Shown piece after piece: positions 17,690-25,357 of a stretch of DNA of 47,478 bases. The translations under genes and the position numbers were made by a program. Every line of letters begins with the position of its first letter. The stretch's first letter is position 1. Under the pieces are notes generated by a model, which saw only the letters and a list, made by a program, of their open reading frames with translations, searched no databases and was not told the origin of the DNA. Source of the DNA: an uncultured Lachnospiraceae bacterium (GTDB taxonomy: Bacteria; Bacillota; Clostridia; Lachnospirales; Lachnospiraceae); NCBI GenBank assembly GCA_947588995.1, contig CANPZI010000020.1, positions 1 to 47,478 of the forward strand. Direction: 5' to 3'.

Positions 17690-18594
17690 TGGCAAAACAT
17701 GCGGAAAAACAAGCGATAACCAGGCGTAAACTCTTCAGACGAAGGCCGAGGGCAAAGAAGCTGAACCGTTCCATGGCGGGCAACGGCATTCTGTTCTTTC
17801 TCATGTTCGTATGCGGTATCTTTATGGCGCTGCCGCTTGTCATGATTATCAACAATGCCCTGAAACCGTTAGATGAAATTTTCCAGTTCCCGCCCAAGAT
17901 TTTTGTGCGGAACCCCACGCTGGAGAACTTCTCGGATCTGTTCGTGCTGATGAACACTTCCTGGGTGCCTTTCTCCAGATATATATTCAACACGATCATC
18001 ATCACCGGCGGCGGTATGGTGGGCCATGTAATCTGCGCGAGCCTGGCGGCCTACCCGCTGGCGAAGCACAATTTCCCGGGCAAGAATCTTCTGTTCAATA
18101 TGGTCGTCCTGTCCATGATGTTCTCGTGGACGGTCACGCAGATCCCGCAGTACCTGATCATCAGCTGGCTGCATATCAACAATACCTATGCGGCGCTTGT
18201 GCTGCCGGCGTTCTCGTTCGGCATGGGACTGTACCTGATGAAGCAGTTCATGGAGCAGCTGCCCGATTCGCTGATGGAGTCCGCGAGGCTCGACGGCGCT
18301 TCCGAGTGGAAGATTTTCTGGACGATCGTGATGCCGAACGTGAAACCGGCCTGGCTGACGCTGGCCATCTTCCAGTTCCAGCAGATGTGGGGCAACACGG
18401 GAAGCCTGTTTTTGCGAAACGAAGAGTTAAAGCCCCTGCAGTATTCCCTGCAGCAGATTACGGCGGGAGGAACCGCCAGGGCGGGCGCGGCGGCCGCGGT
18501 AACCTTTATCATAGCGGCGGTGCCGATCATTTTCTTCCTGATCTGCCAGAATAACGTGATAGAGACAATGACCACATCGGGTATGAAAGATTAG
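17689..18594 (+). CDS. Carbohydrate ABC transporter permease A2 (UgpE/YtcP type)
   Basis: A 301-residue permease, partner of the preceding one. It has about six membrane segments (NGILFFLMFVCGIFMALPLV early on) and the EAA loop ESARLDGASEWKIFWTIVMP, NVKP. The ATG shares its A with the stop codon of A1 (TAATG), so the two are translationally coupled and would be made in equal amounts; AAGGAGGG lies inside the end of A1. No ATPase gene accompanies the pair anywhere in the window. Confidence 0.92.
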   Translation: MAKHAEKQAITRRKLFRRRPRAKKLNRSMAGNGILFFLMFVCGIFMALPLVMIINNALKPLDEIFQFPPKIFVRNPTLENFSDLFVLMNTSWVPFSRYIFNTIIITGGGMVGHVICASLAAYPLAKHNFPGKNLLFNMVVLSMMFSWTVTQIPQYLIISWLHINNTYAALVLPAFSFGMGLYLMKQFMEQLPDSLMESARLDGASEWKIFWTIVMPNVKPAWLTLAIFQFQQMWGNTGSLFLRNEELKPLQYSLQQITAGGTARAGAAAAVTFIIAAVPIIFFLICQNNVIETMTTSGMKD

Positions 18595-18606
18595 AGGGAG
18601 GGCGTT

Positions 18607-20106
18607 ATGAAAAAGAGAATAAGCATAAAAAAACTGACGGCCTCTCTGTTTGCAGGCACAATCCTGGCAGTGACCTGCGCCGCGCCGCCTGTACACGCGG
18701 AAGAGCTTCCCTACGATACCTATAATTACACCTACTGGGAAGATATCGCGCTGACGCCTGCGGCCTATGTGCCTGTCGGCACAGTCACGGGTGCGACGGT
18801 GGGAACCGACGGTTTCAGCGAACCGCAGGATCTGTGTGTGGCGCCCGACGGGCTGATCTATGTCGCCGACACGAAAAACAACCGCATTGTCGTCCTGAAC
18901 GAAACGATGACGGAGACGGTCAGGGTGATCGATTCTTTTGACCGGGACGGCGAACAGGACGGCTTCGACGCCCCGTACGGCGTGTGCGTATCGGAGAACA
19001 TGCAGCTCTACATTGCCGACTCCAACCACAAGCGGGTGGTGGTGCTGACGCCGGAGGGCGAGTTCGTCAAAATCATCGACAATCCGCAGTCGGAGATCCT
19101 GGAGGAAGGCTTTGACTTCGTTCCTCTCAAGGTGACGGTTGATTACGCGGACCGTGTGTATGTGATCGCCAAGAACGCATTTGAGGGTATTCTGGTCTTT
19201 GAGAGCGACGGACAGTTTACAGGATATTTCGGGACCATCGATGTCAAGATCACGCTCTGGGAGAAATTCTGGAAACGTCTTGCCAGCAAGGAGGAACGCG
19301 CTAAGCAGCAGCTGTACATCCCCACCGAATTTACCGGCATCGACATCGATGACGACGGCTTTGTCTACGCCTCCAACATCGACTCGGACGGCGTGCAGGG
19401 CGTCAGGAGACTGAACCCGCGGGGCGAGGATGTGATCCAGAAAGGCGAGAATGAGAATCTGGGCGGAGATCTGGTTGTGGGCTCCTATGGAACCTACGCG
19501 GGGCCGTCGGAATTCACCGACGTAACCTACAGAGGCAAAGGCATCTATTCGCTGCTCGACCGCAAGCGGGGCAGGATCTTCACCTACGACAGGGAGGGCA
19601 ATCTGCTCTATATCTTCGGCGGACTGGGCACGCAGGAGGGAACGTTCAACACGCCGATCGCCATTGAGGCGGTGAATGACCAGATTCTGGTGCTGGACGC
19701 CTACAACAATTCCATCGTGCGCTTCGGCGAGACGGAGTACGGATCGCTGATCAACGACGCGGTGGGGCTGCGCTATGACGGCGACGAGACGGAAGCGATC
19801 GCAAAGTGGCAGCAAGTGCTTAAGCTGGACGAGAACAACGAGCTGGCCAACACGGGTATCGGCAAGGCGTACCTGACGGCCGGTGAAAACCGGACTGCCA
19901 TGAAATATCTGGAACTCGGCAGAAACCGCAAATATTACTCCGTAGCCTGGAAGCGTTACCGCAACGAGCTGCTGATTGCGCATATCAATGTGATCATGAC
20001 GGTGGTGATCGTGCTGATTGCCGTCTGCCTGCTGTACACAAAAGTCCTAAAGAAAAAGATCGGCAGGGGCCGCAGGACGAAAGCGAAGGAAGGAGGGCTT
20101 GCCTGA
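18607..20106 (+). CDS. Secreted NHL-repeat protein with TPR and C-terminal membrane anchor
   Basis: A 499-residue protein. It has an N-terminal signal peptide (KKLTASLFAGTILAVTCAAP, cleavage near VHAEE), then NHL/beta-propeller repeats from about 60 to 395 with diagnostic strands PDGLIYVADTKNNRIVVLNE, MQLYIADSNHKRVVVL and GNLLYIFGGLG. Residues about 395-445 look like a TPR pair (AIAKWQQVLKLDENNELAN, IGKAYLTAGENRTAMKYLEL). One membrane segment follows near 457-478 (VIMTVVIVLIAVCLLY) with a basic cytoplasmic tail. The propeller and TPR would face outside, so it could bind a glycan or a partner protein. It lies between permease A2 and a Yip1 gene that it overlaps by one base. Function is not known. 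Confidence 0.82.
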   Translation: MKKRISIKKLTASLFAGTILAVTCAAPPVHAEELPYDTYNYTYWEDIALTPAAYVPVGTVTGATVGTDGFSEPQDLCVAPDGLIYVADTKNNRIVVLNETMTETVRVIDSFDRDGEQDGFDAPYGVCVSENMQLYIADSNHKRVVVLTPEGEFVKIIDNPQSEILEEGFDFVPLKVTVDYADRVYVIAKNAFEGILVFESDGQFTGYFGTIDVKITLWEKFWKRLASKEERAKQQLYIPTEFTGIDIDDDGFVYASNIDSDGVQGVRRLNPRGEDVIQKGENENLGGDLVVGSYGTYAGPSEFTDVTYRGKGIYSLLDRKRGRIFTYDREGNLLYIFGGLGTQEGTFNTPIAIEAVNDQILVLDAYNNSIVRFGETEYGSLINDAVGLRYDGDETEAIAKWQQVLKLDENNELANTGIGKAYLTAGENRTAMKYLELGRNRKYYSVAWKRYRNELLIAHINVIMTVVIVLIAVCLLYTKVLKKKIGRGRRTKAKEGGLA

Positions 20107-20738
20107 TGAGAGAATTATTTTCGGCACAAAAGTGGAAATATGCGTTTTACACGGTGAGCCATCCGATGGACGCTTACTATGAGATACGCCATCGTGAGCG
20201 GGGCAGCGTCCCGATTGCCGTCCTGCTTGTCGTGCTGTTTTCTTTCAGCTTCTCTATTAACCGCAAGTCGGCAAGCTTTGTAGTCAACAATGTCTATCCG
20301 CTGTCGGTCAATGCGCTGACGGAGCTGGCGGCAGTGCTGCTTTTATATCTGCTCTTCTGCGTGGGCAACTGGTCGATCACCTGCCTGATGGAGGGTGAGG
20401 GCAGACTGAAAGATATCGCCATCGCCACCGGCTATGCCATGATACCGATCATTGTCTGCTTTAATCTGGCCACGATCGTCAGCCAGTTTGTGGCGGCGGA
20501 CGAGGAGGCCTTTTACTGGGTGATTATGGCGGCAGGCATCGCGTACGCGCTGCTGATGGTTCTGATGGGGATCATGCAGGTGCATAATTACACGCTGGCC
20601 AAGACGTTAGTGACGATCTTCTTAACGTTTATCGCCATGTTTATCATCATTTTCATTGTGATGCTGTTTGTCGACCTGATCACACAGGTGTACAGTTTCT
20701 TCTACAGCATTTACCAGGAACTGATCTATAGGATGTAG
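20106..20738 (+). CDS. Yip1 family membrane protein
   Basis: A 210-residue polytopic protein with about five membrane segments. The stretch VGNWSITCLMEGEGRLKDIA followed by IATGYAMIPIIVC is typical of bacterial Yip1/YIF1-domain proteins. Their function in bacteria is unknown; in eukaryotes the domain helps vesicle traffic. The ATG overlaps the stop of the NHL gene (GATGA context), so the NHL and Yip1 proteins are coupled and may form a complex. AAGGAGGGC lies just upstream inside the NHL gene. The DUF5696 gene follows 12 bases later. Confidence 0.82.
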   Translation: MRELFSAQKWKYAFYTVSHPMDAYYEIRHRERGSVPIAVLLVVLFSFSFSINRKSASFVVNNVYPLSVNALTELAAVLLLYLLFCVGNWSITCLMEGEGRLKDIAIATGYAMIPIIVCFNLATIVSQFVAADEEAFYWVIMAAGIAYALLMVLMGIMQVHNYTLAKTLVTIFLTFIAMFIIIFIVMLFVDLITQVYSFFYSIYQELIYRM

Positions 20739-20750
20739 GAGGGGCGGAAG

Positions 20751-23327
20751 ATGCGTACGAGCAAAAAAATAATAACCGCAGCGGTGTGTCTCATTCTGGC
20801 AGTCGCCGCAGTGTACATGGCGCACTGGCTGATCAGATACTATTTTTATAACGATTATAAAGACGACCTGTCCTCCTACGAGTACGAGGAAGGCAGCCCG
20901 TTTCAGCCGCTAAGCGACGCCTCGGCGGATGTACCGGACATGGCGCTGGCCGCCGAGAACGATATCCTGAAACTCTATGTGGACACAACTCTGGGCAATA
21001 TCGCGCTGGTGGACAAGAGAAACGGGCAGATCACTTACTCCAATCCGCCGGGTACGGAGGAGGATGCCGTCGCCAACGAGGCGAACAAGAATTACATGCG
21101 CTCGCAGCTCATCCTGGATTATTTCAACACGGAGCGGACGACGGGCACGTTTGACTCCTACACCTACGCCGCCGAGAAGGAACAGATCGAGGCGGAGTCC
21201 ATCAAGGACGGCGTGCGGCTGATCTACACGCTGGGAGACTTGTCCAGCGAGACGGGTATCGTCCCCCAGTATATCAGCAAAACCACGCTGGAGCGGGTGG
21301 TGAGCGCGCTGTCTGAGAGCGACGCCAAGTTTGTGCAGAAGAAGTATATCGAGAGCGATATCGGCGACGATTATCTGGAGCTGCTGGAGTCCACCTTAAA
21401 GGGCGCCTCCCAGCTGCGCAAGCTGAACCGGTATTTTGAGGAGGCAGGATTCACAGAGGAGATGTATCTCGCGGAGATGGAGGCCTCCGGCGTGGAGGGG
21501 GCAGTGCCGATTTCCTTTGTCATACCGCTTGAGTACCGCTTAAACGGCGATGCGCTGGAAGCTTCCATCCCGATGAACCACGTAGAGGAGAACGGCGGCG
21601 GCACGGTATTCCGCATTCAGCTGCTCCGGTATTTCGGGGCGGCCGATAAGACTGAAAAAGGTTCCCTGTTTGTTCCCAGCGGTTCCGGCTCACTGATCTA
21701 TTTTAACAACGGCAAATCGACGGCGGATGTGTATGCGGAGTATGTCTACGGCATCGACCCGCTGGCGGCGGAGTACACGGTGCGCGAGAACACCGAGGAC
21801 GTGAAGCTGGGGCTGTACGGGATTTTCCGTGAGGACAGCGGCATTCTGGCAACGATAGAGGACGGCGCGTCTTTCGCCATCATCGGCGCGGGCGTGTCGG
21901 GCAAGATCAACGAGTACAATTACGCTTACCCCACATTCGTGATGCGGGGCAACGATAAGCTGTCCATGTTTGGCACGACGGGCAATGAGGCGGATATCCC
22001 GATTGTGGAGAATCACTTCTACGACGCCGACCTGACGGTGCGCTACACCATGCTGACAGAGGAGAACAACGGTTATGCGGGCGCGGCGCGCTACTACAGG
22101 GAGCGTCTGGAAGAGGAAGGCGTGCTGACAGCCAGAGAGTCGTCTGCGGAAGACATCAAGTTCTATTATGACGCGCTGGGCGGCGTCAGCAAGACCGAAC
22201 ATATTCTGGGTGTCCCGTATACAGGCATGTATCCCATGACGACTTTTGATCAGGCGCGGGAGATTTACGACGATCTGAAAGCGAACGGGGTGAAGAACCA
22301 GGTCATGAACTTCCAGGGCTGGATGAACCGCGGCTATTATCACGATGTGCCGGATAAGATCAGAGTGCCGCGCAAGCTGGGCGGCAAGTCAGGGCTGGAA
22401 GAGCTGAGCGCGGCCATGGCGGCGGACGGCAACAATTTTTACGGCGACGTGGCGTTGCAGAAAGTTACCTATATCAGCAGACGCTACTCGGATGCGAACG
22501 AGACTTCGCGCTACTATGGCGGCGGTTATATCGCGGAATTCGGGCTGGTGAATCCGGCGACGCTCAGGCAGACTTCGGGGCTGGGCTACGCGGAGAACCA
22601 TTACTTCCTGGTTTCGCCGAAGTTCCTGGTGCGCTATATCGATAAGTTCACACAGAAGATCGGAAAATACGACATAAACGGCATCTCTCTGCGCGACCTG
22701 GGCGATGAGCTGCACTCCGACAAGAAGCGCACCAACGTGATCGACAGGGAAGCGGCCCTGGATGTGGTGAACGCCTCTCTTGGACAGATTGAAGCGACGG
22801 GCAAAAAACTGATGCTGAACGACGCCAACGATTACGCGTTCCGCTATGCGGATGACATTATCAACGTGCCGCTGACGGACAACGATTACTATATTATCGA
22901 CGAGGCGGTTCCGTTCTATGAGATGCTGCTGCACGGCTATGTCGATTACGCGGGAAGCGCCATCAACCTGAGCGATACCTACGACAAGACCGATATCGTG
23001 CTGAATCTGGTGGAGACGGGCGCATCGCCGCACTTTATGTTCTCCTATGAGAACTCCAGCGATATCAAGGACACCGGGCTGAACCGGTTCTACTCGACCA
23101 CCTACGACAGCTGGCGGGACGATGCCATCGCCATCTATACGGAAGTCAACAACGCACTGAAATATGTGCAGAACGCGGCCATCACGGACCACCGCATCAT
23201 CGACCATGATCTGCGCGCGGTCACTTACGACAACGGCGTGACCATCTACATCAATACGGGCAGCACGGACAAGACGGCGGACGGCATCACGGTGCCGGCG
23301 AGAAGCTATCAGTTAGGAGGGATATAG
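20751..23327 (+). CDS. DUF5696 protein: membrane-anchored candidate glycosidase
   Basis: An 858-residue protein with one N-terminal membrane segment (residues 7-27) and a large outer part. Residues about 65-450 look like an all-beta sandwich (ILKLYVDTTLGNIALVDKRN, GQITYSNPPG), as in the N-terminal domains of GH31/GH101-like enzymes. From about 470 to 790 the pattern resembles a TIM barrel: KNQVMNFQGWMNRGYYHD, INGISLRDLGDELHSDKKR (near 646), LMLNDANDYAF (near 690), DEAVPFYEMLLHGYVDYAGS (near 717). The conserved Asp/Asn at strand ends suggest a hydrolytic site, but no activity is established for DUF5696. AGGAGGGG precedes ATG 20751, and the stop is one base before permease B1. Confidence 0.8.
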   Translation: MRTSKKIITAAVCLILAVAAVYMAHWLIRYYFYNDYKDDLSSYEYEEGSPFQPLSDASADVPDMALAAENDILKLYVDTTLGNIALVDKRNGQITYSNPPGTEEDAVANEANKNYMRSQLILDYFNTERTTGTFDSYTYAAEKEQIEAESIKDGVRLIYTLGDLSSETGIVPQYISKTTLERVVSALSESDAKFVQKKYIESDIGDDYLELLESTLKGASQLRKLNRYFEEAGFTEEMYLAEMEASGVEGAVPISFVIPLEYRLNGDALEASIPMNHVEENGGGTVFRIQLLRYFGAADKTEKGSLFVPSGSGSLIYFNNGKSTADVYAEYVYGIDPLAAEYTVRENTEDVKLGLYGIFREDSGILATIEDGASFAIIGAGVSGKINEYNYAYPTFVMRGNDKLSMFGTTGNEADIPIVENHFYDADLTVRYTMLTEENNGYAGAARYYRERLEEEGVLTARESSAEDIKFYYDALGGVSKTEHILGVPYTGMYPMTTFDQAREIYDDLKANGVKNQVMNFQGWMNRGYYHDVPDKIRVPRKLGGKSGLEELSAAMAADGNNFYGDVALQKVTYISRRYSDANETSRYYGGGYIAEFGLVNPATLRQTSGLGYAENHYFLVSPKFLVRYIDKFTQKIGKYDINGISLRDLGDELHSDKKRTNVIDREAALDVVNASLGQIEATGKKLMLNDANDYAFRYADDIINVPLTDNDYYIIDEAVPFYEMLLHGYVDYAGSAINLSDTYDKTDIVLNLVETGASPHFMFSYENSSDIKDTGLNRFYSTTYDSWRDDAIAIYTEVNNALKYVQNAAITDHRIIDHDLRAVTYDNGVTIYINTGSTDKTADGITVPARSYQLGGI

Positions 23328-23328
23328 G

Positions 23329-24258
23329 ATGAGTCAGGTAAAAGCGAAAAAGAAAAAAATGTCCCTTTCCAGAAAACACGGGCTGATGGGTTATCTGTTC
23401 ATCATGCCGTGGCTGATCGGCTTCCTCTGGTTCTATCTGCGGAGCATCCTGCTGTCGGTGGAATTTTCGTTCAGCAATCTGACGGTCAACCCCGGCGGCG
23501 GCTATACGCTGGATTTTGTCGGCCTGGACAATTTTCTGTATGCGTTCAGGGCGCACGCCACTTACAAGCAGGTCCTGACAACGTCGATCGGCAACATGCT
23601 GATTGATGTGCCGCTGATCACGTTTTTCAGCCTGTTCATGGCAATCCTGCTCAACAGGAAATTTAAGGGCAGAACGCTTGTGCGCGCGATCTTTTTCCTG
23701 CCGGTCATCCTCAATTCCGGCGCGATCGTGGACGCCATGGCGCTCGCCAGATCGATGATGAGCGGCGGACTCTCCAACGCCAGCGCCGAGATCGCGGAGG
23801 CGGCTGCCGGCAGCGGCGTGGGGCTCGCCTACTATGTGGAGATGTTCGGGTCGCTCGGCATTCCCGATGTCGTACTCGAATATCTGTCTGGCGCGGTAGG
23901 CAGAATCAGCGATATCATCAACGCCTCCGGCGTGCAGATCATTATCTTCATCGCCGCGCTGCAGTCCATACCGGGCTCCATGTATGAGGTTGCCAGGATA
24001 GAGGGCGCGACGGCATACGAGACATTCTGGAAAGTAACTTTTCCGATGATTATGCCGCACATCATCACCAACGTAGTCTATACCGTGGTGGACAGTTTTA
24101 CGCAGTCGGAAGTGGTGGAACTGGCATATGACACGGCTTTTACGGAGATGAATTACGGGCTGAGTTCCGTATTCAGTCTGGTATCCACGGTGATCACCTG
24201 CCTGATACTGGTGATTGTCTGCAGGCTGATACAGAAGCGGACGTTCTACTATAACTAG
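23329..24258 (+). CDS. Carbohydrate ABC transporter permease B1 (LplB/UgpA type)
   Basis: A 309-residue permease with about six membrane segments (first MGYLFIMPWLIGFLWFYLRS). The EAA-like loop reads VARIEGATAYETFWKVTFPM, IMPH. It is clearly different from permease A1, so the array carries two separate importers rather than a recent duplication. ATG 23329 follows AGGAGGG inside the end of the DUF5696 gene. It has a longer loop (about residues 145-190, Ser/Ala/Gly-rich) between two membrane segments than typical family members, probably on the outer side. Confidence 0.9.
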   Translation: MSQVKAKKKKMSLSRKHGLMGYLFIMPWLIGFLWFYLRSILLSVEFSFSNLTVNPGGGYTLDFVGLDNFLYAFRAHATYKQVLTTSIGNMLIDVPLITFFSLFMAILLNRKFKGRTLVRAIFFLPVILNSGAIVDAMALARSMMSGGLSNASAEIAEAAAGSGVGLAYYVEMFGSLGIPDVVLEYLSGAVGRISDIINASGVQIIIFIAALQSIPGSMYEVARIEGATAYETFWKVTFPMIMPHIITNVVYTVVDSFTQSEVVELAYDTAFTEMNYGLSSVFSLVSTVITCLILVIVCRLIQKRTFYYN

Positions 24259-24273
24259 GAGAGGAGAGAGAAG

Positions 24274-25272
24274 ATGGATCAAGTGAAAAAAGCAGACTTT
24301 AAAACAGGCCTGGAACGTCTCAAAGCCGATAAGCAGTTTGCCAACGACAGAATCCGCTGGATCAACAATGCCAAGGGCTTCCTGCTCGGCTTATTCCAGT
24401 TGATTATCATTGTCGGCATCTGCTATGTGATTTTGGGACCGATATTCGGCATTATCAGCAGTTCTTTTTTCTCCGACGCGGACAATTATAACCCGATGGT
24501 GTATCTGATCCCGCAGGAGCCTACGCTGGAACGCTATTCGATGGCGATGGAGTATCTGGACTACTGGAAGACGATGGGCGCCTCACTGCTGTATTCGCTC
24601 AGCCTGATGGTGATTCAGGTCATTGTCTGTTCCATGGTCGGCTACGGTTTTGCGAGATTTGATTTTCCGTTTAAGAAAATCCTGTTTGCCTGTGTGGTCG
24701 TCATGATCGTCGTTCCTACCAACACGATCATGCTGCCGTTATATATGACCTTTGCCAAGTTTGACGTGTTCGGCATCGTCAGGCTGGTGAACGGGTCGGC
24801 GGTAAATCTGCTGTCCACGCCGGTGCCGATGTATATCATGACTTTGTTTGGCTGCGGCCTGCGATCAGGTCTGTACATCTATATTTTTAATCAGTTTTTC
24901 CGCGGTCTTCCCAAAGAGATCGAGGAAGCGGCGTTTATGGACGGCGCGGGCACATGGTACACGTATTTTCGGATCATGCTGATCAATGCGCTCCCGTCCG
25001 TGGTGACTGTGGCGATCTTTTCCATGGTATGGCAGTATAACGACACTTTCTATGCGAAGCTGTTCCTGATCAGCGACAATATCGTCATCAGTAAAAAAAT
25101 CTCGACGATTGAGGCATCGATCTCCAACGTGGAGAAGATACTGGACCCGAATATTCTCGAACTGTATCTGGATGCCGGCATCGTGCTGATTATGATACCG
25201 ATCGTTATCATCTATGTTCTGCTGCAGAAACAGTTTATCGAGGGTGTTGAGAGAAGCGGTATTGTTGGATAA
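24274..25272 (+). CDS. Carbohydrate ABC transporter permease B2 (YtcP/UgpE type)
   Basis: A 332-residue permease, partner of B1. It has a long charged cytoplasmic N-terminus (about 40 residues) before the first membrane segment (FLLGLFQLIIIVGICYVILG). The EAA loop is EEAAFMDGAGTWYTYFRIML, INALPS. AGGAGAGGAG stands just before ATG 24274. The binding protein that serves this pair is probably the one at 27378, two genes further on. No ATPase gene is near. Confidence 0.9.
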   Translation: MDQVKKADFKTGLERLKADKQFANDRIRWINNAKGFLLGLFQLIIIVGICYVILGPIFGIISSSFFSDADNYNPMVYLIPQEPTLERYSMAMEYLDYWKTMGASLLYSLSLMVIQVIVCSMVGYGFARFDFPFKKILFACVVVMIVVPTNTIMLPLYMTFAKFDVFGIVRLVNGSAVNLLSTPVPMYIMTLFGCGLRSGLYIYIFNQFFRGLPKEIEEAAFMDGAGTWYTYFRIMLINALPSVVTVAIFSMVWQYNDTFYAKLFLISDNIVISKKISTIEASISNVEKILDPNILELYLDAGIVLIMIPIVIIYVLLQKQFIEGVERSGIVG

Positions 25273-25304
25273 TGCCAGGTGCATGGTCCATTCAATATAG
25301 GGAT

Positions 25305-25328
25305 TGCCGGCCTATGGCAGCGCCGGCA
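25305..25328 (+). repeat. Intercistronic hairpin after permease B2
   Basis: TGCCGGC (25305-25311) pairs with GCCGGCA (25322-25328) around a 10-base loop, between the permease stop and the ribosome site of the repeat lipoprotein. There is no T-run after it, so it looks like an mRNA processing or stability element rather than a terminator. Confidence 0.5.
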
Positions 25329-25357
25329 GCTTACATCAAAAAAGGAGGAAGAAAAAG

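Noticed and set aside
18427..19983. 518-residue minus-strand open frame opposite permease A2 and the NHL gene
   Set aside because: It runs antisense across two well-supported genes, is rich in His/Arg/Val as expected for a shadow frame, and has no start signal or domain.
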